Shown here: positions 8,677 through 17,379 of the stretch, one piece after another
How the letters are laid out: every line of letters starts with the position of its first letter
Position numbering within the stretch: position 1 is the first letter of the stretch
DNA from: Sphingomonas alpina
GTDB lineage: Bacteria > Pseudomonadota > Alphaproteobacteria > Sphingomonadales > Sphingomonadaceae
Length of the DNA: 64,000 bases
Direction of reading: 5' to 3'
Assembly: GCF_014490665.1 (NCBI RefSeq)
Contig: NZ_CP061038.1
Span: 3,534,001-3,598,000, forward strand
Translations under genes and position numbers: made by a program
Notes under the pieces: model-generated
Database searches by the model: none
Seen by the model: the letters and a program-made list of their open reading frames with translations, nothing else
Told to the model about the DNA's origin: nothing

Positions 8677-9159
8677 CTAGCCACCCTCGGCCTGCGGCAG
8701 GACATACCCAACCGTTGCCTGCGCCACCAGCCCGGCCTCGGATCCCTGCCACAGCCTGATATCGATCGTGGCGAGCCGCCGCCCCAGTCTCAGCAGCCGC
8801 GCATCGGCGACCACCGTCTCGACCCTGCACGGGCGCAGAAAGGTGATGTTGAGGTTGTTGGTCACCGCCATCGCCACCGGCCCGACATGCGCCAGGATAA
8901 CCGCATAGGCGGCGACATCGGCCAGCCCCATCAGGGTCGGGCCCGACACGATATTGCCGGGGCGCAGCATCTGAGGGCCGGGGTCGAGCTCCATGCGGAC
9001 ATGATCGAGCGCCACGCCGACGACCCGGCCAAGCGCCGGGCGCGCCGCCGCCGGAAAGGCAGAATCGAGAAAGGCGGAGAGCTCTTCCAGGCTCATCCGG
9101 ACGGATCGCTGGTAGGGTGGCGCTGGCGGGACCGGAGGCATGGCCATCGCTTGAACCAT
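8677..9159 (-). CDS. PaaI-type hotdog thioesterase
   Basis: Acyl-CoA thioesterase of the 4HBT/PaaI family, about 160 residues. The hotdog core is visible as SGPTLMGLADVAAYAVILAH (the central helix with catalytic Asp) and the beta strands TNNLNITFLRPC and ATIDIRLWQ. Substrate is probably an aromatic or medium-chain acyl-CoA, by family knowledge only. The N-terminus may start at residue 22 (MSLEELSAFL) rather than at 9159. Confidence 0.85.
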   Translation of the reverse strand: MVQAMAMPPVPPAPPYQRSVRMSLEELSAFLDSAFPAAARPALGRVVGVALDHVRMELDPGPQMLRPGNIVSGPTLMGLADVAAYAVILAHVGPVAMAVTNNLNITFLRPCRVETVVADARLLRLGRRLATIDIRLWQGSEAGLVAQATVGYVLPQAEGG

Positions 9160-9383
9160 GATCCGGATGTTCGCAATGGACAGAGAGCGGGGAAGGTCTC
9201 AGCGCTTTCTCAACGTCTGAAAAGCTTTCCGGCTTTTGAAGAATCAACCAGCCTCCTGCGCCCTCAGAACAGTCATCGAGACAAAAAAAGAGACGCCGGA
9301 CACTAGCTCGAGGCTTGGAGGCACGGCGGCCACCCCCGACAGCAACGAAGCGAAAAGAGCCCAGATTCAGAAAATTATCCCTG

Positions 9384-10190
9384 TTATTCGCCCATTGCCC
9401 CGGAAAGGTCATCACTTTCGGCAAGCGACAGAGAGATAACCCCCACCCATTCCAGCACCTCTTCGGATCGGGCCAAGCCTGGCTCCGCCAGCGCCTCGCC
9501 AAGTTTCGTCCAGATATCTCGGTGCTGATCGTGAAACGAGATGCGGTGAAGCCAGCCATGGCCATCGCCCGGCGCATACGGCTCCTGCGCTTCCGCCTCC
9601 TCCCGCTCGATGATCCACTGGCACAGCGCGATGATCGCCGGGTCGGGAATTGACTCGATGCGCAACGCGCAGTGCAGCACGGCCATGCCGACGAACGGCG
9701 CTTCCCCCTGATCGCCGGCGCCGGCCAGCTGGTCCATGAACCAGCCAAAGAAAGCCCCCGCCTCTGCCCACAGCCCGGCGTCCAGCGCGTCGAGGCTGGC
9801 GACGAGCCCAGCGACGGTCTCGTTGAAGCTGTGATGCGCGCCCATATCGTCTTCCCCCGCCATGCGCAGGAGGGACGCACAACAGAACGCCCTCATCCAA
9901 TGACCGCGCTCTCCATATCCGCCGGGCTTCCATTCTGGCTGATCCGGCCGCGACCAGCGGATCAGTTCGAGCACTTCCCGCGGCTCCCATTCGTTGGATT
10001 GCGGCACAAAGCCCGTATCTCGCATCCGGCGCAGAGCCGCATGATGAGCCTCCGCATCCGCCCCATAGTCCGCTTCCGCAATCTCGCGCAGCATCGACTC
10101 GTCGATTAGGCGGCCCAGTTGCTCCAGAAGCAAACCGGAATGCGGCTCGAACAAATGCGGGAATCCTGCCAGCATGGCCGATCGTAACAT
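9384..10190 (-). CDS. Hypothetical protein, 268 aa
   Basis: A soluble, acidic, helix-rich protein with many Trp and His residues and no signal peptide. I do not recognise a family. It lies 19 bases downstream of the small membrane protein gene in the same direction, so the two may be co-transcribed. The start at 10190 (MLRSAMLAGFPHLF) is uncertain because no clear ribosome site is seen. Confidence 0.65.
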   Translation of the reverse strand: MLRSAMLAGFPHLFEPHSGLLLEQLGRLIDESMLREIAEADYGADAEAHHAALRRMRDTGFVPQSNEWEPREVLELIRWSRPDQPEWKPGGYGERGHWMRAFCCASLLRMAGEDDMGAHHSFNETVAGLVASLDALDAGLWAEAGAFFGWFMDQLAGAGDQGEAPFVGMAVLHCALRIESIPDPAIIALCQWIIEREEAEAQEPYAPGDGHGWLHRISFHDQHRDIWTKLGEALAEPGLARSEEVLEWVGVISLSLAESDDLSGAMGE

Positions 10191-10209
10191 AAATAAAAGG
10201 CAGGACGGA

Positions 10210-10572
10210 TCAGATTAGTGGTTCGGTCCGCTCGTAATGCATCGTCCAGACGACCCCGGCCACGACAATCCCGATCCACAGGATAGCGGCAAGTACCGAG
10301 TCCCCGCCCCATATCGCCACATTGACGACGAGAACGAAAAACAAGAAGGCGGAACCGAGCGTCAGTCTGAGAAAGGACCGGCCGGGCCGCAGGGTTCGCG
10401 TCTCAACCAGCCAAAACGCGATACCAAGGGCAAACAGGACTGCGGCGGATGCCACTGACCGGACCGACACCCCTGCGGTCACGAAGAACATCACGGTGAG
10501 CCACACCCACAACAGCCGTCGCGATCGACGTAGGCGGCCGTTTGAAGGTTCCGTGCGCTCCATTGACTCCAA
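10210..10572 (-). CDS. Small membrane protein, 120 aa
   Basis: A basic N-terminus (about 20 residues) followed by three to four hydrophobic helices (LLWVWLTVMFFVTAG, SAAVLFALGIAFWLV, LTLGSAFLFFVLVVNVAIW, VLAAILWIGIVVAGVVWTM). No family recognised. It probably forms an operon with the hypothetical gene at 9384. Confidence 0.6.
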   Translation of the reverse strand: MESMERTEPSNGRLRRSRRLLWVWLTVMFFVTAGVSVRSVASAAVLFALGIAFWLVETRTLRPGRSFLRLTLGSAFLFFVLVVNVAIWGGDSVLAAILWIGIVVAGVVWTMHYERTEPLI

Positions 10573-10790
10573 TATGCCACAACATCGCGGCGTCCGATAC
10601 CGGATCGAAACTGCGGCCCCACGCCCCTCGCCGGCAATCTTTCGTTACAAACCCACAAAACAGCGGCAATGAAGCCCAGCTAGGGTTCGTCCCGTCCGGG
10701 CCGACCGATGCCCCTTTCCGTACCCTCGTGACTGAGCGGTCCGGCGATCCGGATGCAGGAGGAACCTAAACCGAGAATCGGGAGGTTCCA

Positions 10791-11618
10791 TTGAAGACTA
10801 GACTGTCGCTTATCGGCCCAGCCGCATTGCTGTCCGCCGCGCTGCTTGCCCAGCCGGCCCTGGCCCAGGATACCGAGCCGACCAAGCCGATCACCGTGTC
10901 GGGCTCGGTCGCGCTCGTATCCGATTACCGCTTCCGCGGCGTCTCGCAGTCGGACGAGGAGATCGCGCTGCAGGGCGGTGTGACCGTGGCGCATGAGTCC
11001 GGTTTTTATGTCGGCGCCTGGGGGTCGAATCTCGCTGGCTGGGGCACGTTCGGCGGCGCCAATCTCGAACTCGACCTGATTGCCGGATACAAGAGACCTG
11101 TCGGCGGCGGTACGATCGATGTCGGCGTCACCTGGTACATGTATCCCGGCGGCGCGGACAAGACCGACTTCTTCGAACCCTATGCCAAATTGTCCGGCAC
11201 GATCGGCCCGGTCGGCCTGCTCGCCGGCGTCGCCTATGCCCCGAAGCAGGAAGCGCTGGGCAATTTCTCCAACACGCCGTTCAGCCGCGGCCAGTCGGAG
11301 GACAATCTCTATCTGTGGGGCGACGCCACCATCGGCATCCCCAAGACGCCGCTGACCGCCAAGGCGCATATCGGCTATTCGGACGGCAACCCCGGCCTTG
11401 GCCCCAATGGCACCAGCGTCGCGCCGACCGGCAAATATTTCGACTGGCTGCTCGGCGTCGACGCCGTGGTCGGCCCGCTCACGCTGGGCGTCGCTTATGT
11501 CGACACCGATATCGGCAAGGCGGAATCGGCCTATCTGCTACCCAATTTCAGCTCGACCAAGGACAATGGCCCGATCGCCGGCGGCCAGGTGGTGTTCTCG
11601 GTGACGGCTGCCTTCTGA
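10791..11618 (+). CDS. TorF-family putative porin
   Basis: Outer-membrane beta-barrel protein of the TIGR02001 type. A signal peptide of 25 residues ends at ALAQ; the mature protein begins with the family hallmark SGSVALVSDYRFRGVSQSD and continues in amphipathic strands to a terminal Phe, as expected for a BAM substrate. It begins with TTG at 10791, placed by GGGAGG five bases upstream. A strong terminator follows. Family members are common in sphingomonads and their substrate is unknown. Confidence 0.9.
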   Translation: MKTRLSLIGPAALLSAALLAQPALAQDTEPTKPITVSGSVALVSDYRFRGVSQSDEEIALQGGVTVAHESGFYVGAWGSNLAGWGTFGGANLELDLIAGYKRPVGGGTIDVGVTWYMYPGGADKTDFFEPYAKLSGTIGPVGLLAGVAYAPKQEALGNFSNTPFSRGQSEDNLYLWGDATIGIPKTPLTAKAHIGYSDGNPGLGPNGTSVAPTGKYFDWLLGVDAVVGPLTLGVAYVDTDIGKAESAYLLPNFSSTKDNGPIAGGQVVFSVTAAF

Positions 11619-11627
11619 GGCTACGCG

Positions 11628-11659
11628 AAAGGGGTACGGTTTGCGGCCGTACCCCTTTT
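11628..11659 (+). terminator. Rho-independent terminator after porin gene
   Basis: A perfect 12-bp stem (AAAGGGGTACGG and complement) with a seven-base loop ends in a run of T. It may also serve the convergent TPR gene because the A-run on the left gives a T-run on the other strand. Confidence 0.88.
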
Positions 11660-11671
11660 CGATGAGGGCGC

Positions 11672-12145
11672 TCAATCGCCTCCGGCTCGATCCCCCTCAA
11701 GATCAGGCAAAATGGCGCGAGTCTTCAGAAAGGCCCGATAGCGGGGGTCTTCGGACGCATAGATTTCCTCGCCACCGCCTATATAGGCCCGCATCAATTC
11801 GTCGGCGGCATGGTCATCATGCCCCAGGTTCAGGAGGACCTGTCCATATCGCAGATGCAAGAAGGGATTTCCCAGCCCGCCGGGGCAGATCACGGCATCT
11901 TCCAGCGCCTCCAGCGCGGCCTCATCATCGCCGGCACGGAAACAGGCATCACCAATCGCAATGAGTATCCATGTGGTCGCATTCCAACCTTCTTTGGGTT
12001 CAGGAACCAGAGCCAATGCCTTGTTGTACTCATCCACCGCCTCGTCGAACACTCCATCCCTGGCAAGCTGATCGCCCCGGGCGCACAAATGCACGATCAA
12101 CGCATAAGCCGCTGCGTTCAGCTCTTGCCTATCTTCCACCACCAT
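11672..12145 (-). CDS. TPR protein, probable immunity protein
   Basis: A cytoplasmic protein of about 157 residues made of tetratricopeptide-like helices: ARDGVFDEAVDEYNKALALVPEP, GDACFRAGDDEAALEALEDAV and YGQVLLNLGHDDHAADELMRAY. AGGAGG sits just upstream; ATG 12145 is two bases from it and two GTG codons just inside give better spacing, so the exact start is uncertain by two codons. The start overlaps the end of the toxin gene by 17 bases, so the two are translationally coupled. TPR proteins of this size directly after nuclease toxins are known immunity proteins; that role here is inferred from order and coupling. Confidence 0.75.
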   Translation of the reverse strand: MVVEDRQELNAAAYALIVHLCARGDQLARDGVFDEAVDEYNKALALVPEPKEGWNATTWILIAIGDACFRAGDDEAALEALEDAVICPGGLGNPFLHLRYGQVLLNLGHDDHAADELMRAYIGGGEEIYASEDPRYRAFLKTRAILPDLEGDRAGGD

Positions 12146-13439
12146 CGCCTCCTTTTCTATCCGCTGCGCGCATGAGTGGCCTCCTGTAAACTTGCCGTAT
12201 CTTTGCACCTTCGGAACGATTGATGGAACGAGGTTGGAGAATATAATTGTCCGCATCGAGCATGAATTTCCTCACATGGGTCGACTTCGCCCCTGTGTAG
12301 TGCGACCCTGCATTCCACAGAGTAACAACATCGATTTTGTGAGCCATATCTATTGTAGAATCGATCGGAACCAGTTGACCATCTTCTAATCTAAGTTGAA
12401 GATTGTTCGGATTACCCCTTAGCAAGGGCCCTTCACCAACGATAAGGCCCTCGCTTCGCATCCGATTAACAACAGCTCCCCCTGTAGAAGAGAATTTATC
12501 GGGAGTGCCGCCAACATAGGCCAGACGCGCATTGCGAACGGCGGGCTCGACTTCTAAAAGCGAGCTGCGTTTATAGTCTGGATAGAAACTTGTGGATCGC
12601 CTGCCGCCAAGAGGCAAGCCAATAGATATCCCGCCACTCCCAGAGCCAGATGCCGCCGCAGCACCAGCAGCGGCAGTCGCTGCGTCCAGGAATTGACCTC
12701 GGGCAATCTGCCGCTGGAGTTCATCCAGGCTTGCATCCCCCGCACGCGCCGTAAAATAGGTCTGCTCGACAAAACTGGGGAGAGCATCATTGCGGCCGGC
12801 CATCACCTGGCGATCAAGCTCAATCTTCTGTCGCTCCTCGATCATTTCCGGGGTCAGGGCGGAAGCACTGGGCTGTTTCGACTGAGTGAAGATTCGGGCC
12901 TGATAGGCCGAACTGAAATCGGGATAGTCGATCCGGTTGTAACTGAAGAAATCGGGATTCGGGTTTGCGTCGATCCATCGTCCGCCCGACATCGCAATCG
13001 ATGCCCGTTCCAACGCGTCGGCGAACTCCAGGAGGTACAGCTTGTCGGTCTCCGGGGAAGCAGGATTGGCAGCAACAAGGGCCCGCGACGATGCGGCCAG
13101 CGAGGCAAGACCATATCCGACCCTCGCGCTGTTAAAGGGACGGTTCAACGAACCGGCCGGATCATGGTCGGCATCTTCCACTAGCCCGAACTTGCTCTTG
13201 GCCTGCTCGATGGCGGCATAGGCAGCGTTCCGGGCGTCGACGGCCTTCAGATAAGCGTTAACCTTGCTCAGCCTGGTTGCGGAGCTCTCGCCTGCCGGAT
13301 CGCCCCTTCCCCGCACGAAATCCTCGACCGTGCCAGTGCCGGATATCGTCTGGACGGATTGATCGGCGGGGACGGTGAACTGTTCGAGGCCGATATCATT
13401 CGACTGATTACCGGCGCGCTGCGGATCGGCGGCGCCCAT
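12129..13439 (-). CDS. Polymorphic toxin-like protein, DMAHK nuclease
   Basis: A 436-residue protein without signal peptide. The C-terminal 75 residues carry the pattern DMAHK (364-368), LWN, VRKFMLD, NYxLQPRS and NRSEGA, which resembles the GH-E type HNH/EndoVII nuclease toxins (DMGHK...W...NRS). His367 is the likely catalytic residue. The middle is helical, followed by an Ala/Gly/Ser-rich stretch near 255-275. The first 32 bases overlap the end of the upstream frame (13408-13848) in a frame shifted by one base, and no ribosome site precedes ATG 13439, so this may be the distal half of a frameshifted single gene. The TPR gene follows as probable immunity. Base composition is less GC-rich than surrounding genes. 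Confidence 0.7.
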   Translation of the reverse strand: MGAADPQRAGNQSNDIGLEQFTVPADQSVQTISGTGTVEDFVRGRGDPAGESSATRLSKVNAYLKAVDARNAAYAAIEQAKSKFGLVEDADHDPAGSLNRPFNSARVGYGLASLAASSRALVAANPASPETDKLYLLEFADALERASIAMSGGRWIDANPNPDFFSYNRIDYPDFSSAYQARIFTQSKQPSASALTPEMIEERQKIELDRQVMAGRNDALPSFVEQTYFTARAGDASLDELQRQIARGQFLDAATAAAGAAAASGSGSGGISIGLPLGGRRSTSFYPDYKRSSLLEVEPAVRNARLAYVGGTPDKFSSTGGAVVNRMRSEGLIVGEGPLLRGNPNNLQLRLEDGQLVPIDSTIDMAHKIDVVTLWNAGSHYTGAKSTHVRKFMLDADNYILQPRSINRSEGAKIRQVYRRPLMRAADRKGGDGGGR

Positions 13440-13848
13440 CCTGCACAGGAGAGCGCTGGCCGGTCGGCCGCAGGGACAACCCTTGCGCCCGAGCCGCGCG
13501 ATGCAGCGCTTCGTGAATTTCCGCGTCGGTCGGCAGTCGCTCGTTCTGGGTCAGCACCGACAAATCTGTCATCATCCGAGAGTAGAGGCGCATTTTCATC
13601 CGGCGCAGTGCCGCGCCAGTATCGGAGACGATGTCTTGCGCGGCTCCTGTCAACCACGTCGCTGCGCTCAAGGCAGTGTTTTGGCTTCCCGCCGGGGCAA
13701 CAATCTCATCACTGCCAACGACAGGCGTCGCGATATCCTGCGCGGCAATGCCTTCCGACAAGACCGTCCCGATCGGTGCATCGGACAGCGATTGTTCTGA
13801 TGTTATGCGCAACCAGCCTCTCCCATTGCGCCATGTGCAGGGAGACAC
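13408..13848 (-). CDS. Delivery-module protein, N-terminal half of toxin
   Basis: A protein of 134-146 residues. A better-placed start is TTG at 13812, with GGAG seven bases upstream, giving MRITSEQS. Residues around 86-125 (YSRMMTDLSVLT to RAARAQGL) match the N-terminal region of the lysozyme-like effector at 36021, 27 of 39 positions identical, at a similar distance from the start. That second protein carries this region fused to its toxic domain, which suggests the module directs secretion or loading and that this gene and the next were once one frame. The C-terminus after the module turns Arg-rich and is probably read out of frame. Confidence 0.6.
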   Translation of the reverse strand: MSPCTWRNGRGWLRITSEQSLSDAPIGTVLSEGIAAQDIATPVVGSDEIVAPAGSQNTALSAATWLTGAAQDIVSDTGAALRRMKMRLYSRMMTDLSVLTQNERLPTDAEIHEALHRAARAQGLSLRPTGQRSPVQDGRRRSAARR

Positions 13849-14050
13849 GCGCTCGGTCCCGACCCGTCATGGTAATGCGAGGTTGTAGCGAGCGGGCCGA
13901 TAGTTTGAATCGAGCGAGGGAATAATCGACCGGCGAGTCAGTCGAGTCCTTCCCACCGACATCGATTCAACCTCACCGCGAATCATACCACGTGGCAGCG
14001 ACCGGGACGCCATGCGTATCCCGACCGCTCTTTCTCATCATGAAACTGAA

Positions 14051-14180
14051 CCCCTGTTCCGGCGAAAACCACCCCTGTTTTCCGCTGTTCTCACCCCTGT
14101 TACCGTAACAGGGGTGAGAACTACCCAAACTATTGAAAGAACATCGATAATCCGTTGGAGAAATCCAACTTAACAGGGGT
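14051..14180. repeat. CCCCTGTT iterons
   Basis: Five copies of CCCCTGTT are present: three on the plus strand (14051, 14072, 14094) and two inverted (14107, 14172). They lie in a 449-base gap between the start of the effector module and the lipoprotein gene at 14298. Two of the copies form the core of the 35-bp palindrome. The rest of the gap is AT-richer than its surroundings and has no gene. Confidence 0.7.
14087..14121. promoter_or_regulatory. Perfect 35-bp palindrome
   Basis: Two 17-base arms (left arm GTTCTCACCCCTGTTAC, right arm its exact complement) flank one central C. There is no T-run, so it is not a standard terminator, and the one-base loop argues for a DNA site (operator, cruciform or recombinase site) over an RNA hairpin. 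Confidence 0.75.
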
Positions 14181-14297
14181 CGCTTTTTTTCTGCCGGAAA
14201 AACAGCGGAGAGCAGCGGGAGATGGCCGATATCGGACAACGGGTTCACCGCCCTGACTCCGTCCTTTCGATGTTCCGCGTCGAAGGATCCTGTAACG

Positions 14298-15092
14298 ATG
14301 ACCCACCCAGTCCGCCCCGCTCATCCTCCTGCCCGGTACCGCGTCGGCCTGCCGATCCTGCTCGCCGCGTGCCTGGCGCTGGCAGGGTGCGGTGACGGCA
14401 ATTATGTGCAGGGTCCGGCACCGACCCCCACGCCCACCCCAACGCCGAGCCCGACGCACGCCCCGACCACCATTGCCTTTTCCTTTGCTGCGCCGGATGC
14501 CAGCTGGACCTCATCCTATGCCGATTATTCGCTCGGTCAGGAGGGCTCGATCGGCTTCGCCACGCGCTATGAGGAATTGCCCGTGCCGCTGCAGGCGCTG
14601 CGCGGCCTGCGCCATCAAAGCCGCAACGTGTCCGACGATGTGTTCATGTATGTCCACCGCGCAGTCGACGGGCTGCGGCCCAGTGCGCGCTATCGCCTGA
14701 CCCTGTCGGTGACGCTGGCAACCGATGCGCCGCCGGGATGCGCCGGGGTCGGCGGGGCGCCGGGCGAAGCGGTGGTGGTGAAGACCGGGTTGCTCGCCGC
14801 CCCGCCGGCCAATCGGATCGTCGGCGGCACGATGGTGCGTCCCGCCTTCGATATCGGGGCCCAATCGCAGCCCGGCGCGGATTCGGTTGTGATCGGCAAT
14901 ATCGCGAAACAGACCGGCCCATGCAGCCCGACCGATTATGAAACCAAGACGCTCACCACAAATGCCGCCGGGTTCGAGGCCAGGTCCGATGCGAACGGGC
15001 GGCTCTGGCTCTTCATCGGCACCGATTCCGGCTATGAAGGCCATACCGCGCTCTATTATCTCCACGGCCTGGCGACGCTGACTCCGCTATAA
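14298..15092 (+). CDS. Lipoprotein with Pro-Thr linker, unknown
   Basis: Secreted lipoprotein: a signal peptide ends in a lipobox LALAGC near residue 31, followed by a repetitive PTPTPT linker that spaces the folded domain from the membrane. The remaining 200 residues are beta-rich (FSFAAPDASW to LYYLHGLATLTPL) with a few cysteines and look like a jelly-roll or carbohydrate-binding type fold, but I do not recognise the family. It is monocistronic. Confidence 0.75.
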   Translation: MTHPVRPAHPPARYRVGLPILLAACLALAGCGDGNYVQGPAPTPTPTPTPSPTHAPTTIAFSFAAPDASWTSSYADYSLGQEGSIGFATRYEELPVPLQALRGLRHQSRNVSDDVFMYVHRAVDGLRPSARYRLTLSVTLATDAPPGCAGVGGAPGEAVVVKTGLLAAPPANRIVGGTMVRPAFDIGAQSQPGADSVVIGNIAKQTGPCSPTDYETKTLTTNAAGFEARSDANGRLWLFIGTDSGYEGHTALYYLHGLATLTPL

Positions 15093-15146
15093 GAGGGCAC
15101 ACGGGCGGGACAATGCGCGGCAGGATCGGGAAAGGACGACGCGACA

Positions 15147-15521
15147 ATGCACAACATCCTCCTCTGGGCCGCAAGCCTGGTCGCTGCCATCACCTGGGCG
15201 ACGCATACTTTTGTCGGCGGCGTGCATGTCGCGCGCCCGCTGCTCGCCGACACCTCACTCCCGCGAGCGGCGAAATGGCTGGCCTATTATTGCTGGCATC
15301 TCGCCACGCTGATGATCGCAGCGATGGCGTTGCTGTTCGCAGCGGCGGCGCTCGGCCATATCGGCCCCGGCCTGACCTGTGCACTCGCGATATTCGCCCT
15401 GGCGTGCAGCGCGCTCAGCGCCGCGGTGGCGCTGAAGGGCAGCATCCGGCCGTGGCGCTTTCCCTCCACCACCCTGTTCCTGGTCACCGGGGCGCTTGGC
15501 CTGGCGAGCGGTTGCGCGTGA
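15147..15521 (+). CDS. Four-helix membrane protein, 124 aa
   Basis: A small inner-membrane protein with four hydrophobic segments (ILLWAASLVAAITWATHTFVGG, WHLATLMIAAMALLFAAAALG, ALAIFALACSALSAAVAL, TLFLVTGALGLASG). The arrangement with an invariant-looking H near TWATHTFVGG resembles uncharacterised membrane proteins common in alphaproteobacteria. Its last 38 bases overlap the convergent LysR gene. Confidence 0.75.
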   Translation: MHNILLWAASLVAAITWATHTFVGGVHVARPLLADTSLPRAAKWLAYYCWHLATLMIAAMALLFAAAALGHIGPGLTCALAIFALACSALSAAVALKGSIRPWRFPSTTLFLVTGALGLASGCA

Positions 15522-16455
15522 GGCGCGCCTGATCGCCCGGCGTCACACCGCCGCGACGATCCCCCTTCAGCCAGTCGCGCACCGCCCGGACATCGGCGCT
15601 CGCCATCGCTTCGGGCGTCGCGACGACATGATAAGTCGCACCCGCGATCACCGGACCGAAGGGATTGACCAGCAGCCCGGCCTCGATCTCCGCGCGGGCG
15701 AGCACCAGGCTGGCGATTGCGGCGCCGTGCCCGGCGATCGCGGCCTGCAATGCATGGCCATCCTCGGTGAAGCGCGGCCCCTCCGCGACGCGCAGATCGT
15801 CCATCCCGGCGAGTTGCGCCCAGTGCCGCCAGTCGGGCGCGCCGGCGCGGCGCTTCCATTCGGTGTGAAGCAAAATGGTGTGGCGCAGATCCGCCGGAGC
15901 GGACAGGCCAAGCCGCGGGCTGCACAGCACACCGAAGCGGTCGGTCAGCAACGGCTCCGCCGCCAGCCCGGCAAAGGGCCCCGCGCCATAGCGCACCGCG
16001 ATATCAGCCATGCCCGCAGCGAGATCGGCGACCTCGTCCGACGCGTGCAGCCGCAGATTATAGTCGGGGTGCTGCGCCTGGAAACTGCCCAGCGCCGGCA
16101 GCAGGATACGCGCCGTGAACAAGGTGGTCGCGCTCAGCGTCACCGCAACGCGTCCGGTGCGCGGGCGCAATTCGGCGATGGTGCGGGCAAAACTATCGAA
16201 GCCATCGCGCAACGTCGGATAGAGCCGCAGCCCCGCCTCGGTCAGCGCGACCTGCCGTGTGCGGCGCACGAACAGCGCCAGTCCGAGGATCTCCTCGAGC
16301 AGGCGGATCTGATGGCTGATCGCGGTCGGTGTGACCGCCAGCTCGTCCGCCGCGCGGCGGAAACTCTCATGCCGCGCCGCCGCCTCGAACGCCCGCAGGG
16401 CAGCCAGAGGCGGAAGCTGGCGATGGCGCGATATGGATGAATTTGACTCATTCAT
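15484..16455 (-). CDS. LysR-family regulator (GcvA/AmpR type)
   Basis: N-terminal winged helix at residues 14-73 (PPLAALRAFEAAARHESFRRAADELAVTPTAISHQIRLLEE) and a C-terminal effector-binding fold with the GcvA-like DIAVRYG and HTILLHTEW blocks. The start MNESNSS at 16455 is preferred to 16473. It is divergent from the azoreductase-like gene at 16541, its likely target, with 85 bases between. The inducer is unknown. Confidence 0.9.
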   Translation of the reverse strand: MNESNSSISRHRQLPPLAALRAFEAAARHESFRRAADELAVTPTAISHQIRLLEEILGLALFVRRTRQVALTEAGLRLYPTLRDGFDSFARTIAELRPRTGRVAVTLSATTLFTARILLPALGSFQAQHPDYNLRLHASDEVADLAAGMADIAVRYGAGPFAGLAAEPLLTDRFGVLCSPRLGLSAPADLRHTILLHTEWKRRAGAPDWRHWAQLAGMDDLRVAEGPRFTEDGHALQAAIAGHGAAIASLVLARAEIEAGLLVNPFGPVIAGATYHVVATPEAMASADVRAVRDWLKGDRRGGVTPGDQARLTRNRSPGQAPR

Positions 16456-16540
16456 TGGCTGAGAAATTCGCATTCGTCATGGCGGTTAAGTCGTTCCTAT
16501 CTGCGTACCAGCACCTAATAACAGATGAGCTGGATTTGAC

Positions 16541-17227
16541 ATGCATGTTTCCGATTCTCGCCGCATCCTCCATATCGACGCCAGCGCCCGGCCCGGCCTG
16601 TCGGGCCGCGACCGGCATGGTTCGCACACCCGGCGGCTAAGCCGGCGGTTCGTTGATCGCTGGTCGACCCTGCGCCCGCAGGACCAGGTCACCTATCGCG
16701 ATGTCGGCGCTCTGCCCCCGGCCCCGGTCAGCGGCGACTGGATCGCCGCCGCCTTTTCCCCGTCCGATCGGCGCACGCCGGCGCAGCACGCGGTGCTCGC
16801 CGAAAGCGACCGGCTGACCGCCGAACTGCTTGCCGCCGACCTGATCGTCATCGGCGCGCCAATGTATAATTTTGGCGTGCCCGCCCCGCTCAAGGCGTGG
16901 ATCGACAATGTGGTGCGGGTCGGCGTTACCTTCGGCTTCGACCGGGCGCGGTCCGGCGAACCCTATTGGCCAATGCTGCCCGCCGGCAAGCGGCTGGTGA
17001 TCCTGACCTCGCGGGGCGATTATGGCTATGACGTGGGCCAGCGGCTGGCGGCGATGAACCTGGTCGAGGCCGGGCTGAGGGTGCCGCTTGCCTATCTCGG
17101 GCTGCATGACGCCGATACGGTCGCGATCGAATATGACGAGTTCGCCGACGACCGCCTCACCGCCTCGATCGCTGCCGCCGAAGCGGGGGTCGACCGGCTG
17201 GCCGATGGGCTGGCCGCGCTGCGCTAG
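16541..17227 (+). CDS. FMN-dependent NADH-azoreductase-like flavodoxin-fold enzyme
   Basis: Quinone or azo-compound reductase of the AzoR family. Evidence is the FMN phosphate loop region near the N-terminus (DASARPGLSGRDRHGSHTRRLS), the strand and loop LIVIGAPMYNFGVPAPLKAWIDNVVRVGVTF, which is nearly diagnostic for AzoR, and VILTSRGDYGYD. At 228 residues it is slightly longer than E. coli AzoR (about 200). Divergent LysR gene suggests induction by quinones or electrophiles. A REP-like hairpin follows. Confidence 0.88.
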   Translation: MHVSDSRRILHIDASARPGLSGRDRHGSHTRRLSRRFVDRWSTLRPQDQVTYRDVGALPPAPVSGDWIAAAFSPSDRRTPAQHAVLAESDRLTAELLAADLIVIGAPMYNFGVPAPLKAWIDNVVRVGVTFGFDRARSGEPYWPMLPAGKRLVILTSRGDYGYDVGQRLAAMNLVEAGLRVPLAYLGLHDADTVAIEYDEFADDRLTASIAAAEAGVDRLADGLAALR

Positions 17228-17259
17228 ACGGGTTTTGAGTTGGGCCGATCCACTCTCGC

Positions 17260-17347
17260 CGTTCGCTCTGAGCTTGTCGAAGGGCCGCTCTTCTCTTTTC
17301 AACACGGGAGAAGAAGGACGGTGCTTCGACAAGCTCAGCACGAACGG
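17260..17347. repeat. REP-like palindrome, copy 2
   Basis: Arms CTGAGCTTGTCGAAG and CTTCGACAAGCTCAG surround a loop that contains a smaller imperfect stem (CTTCTC/GAGAAG). It lies between the convergent ends of the azoreductase-like and TonB-receptor genes and could terminate both. Confidence 0.85.
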
Positions 17348-17379
17348 GGAGAGGTGAGCCAATCCATGTCGCTGTTGCG

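Noticed and set aside
9220..9237. Terminator hairpin after the hypothetical gene at 9384
   Set aside because: Stem is only six bases and no adequate T-run follows, so support is too weak to list.
14087..14121. Rho-independent terminator
   Set aside because: One-base loop and no T-run after either arm; no gene ends nearby.
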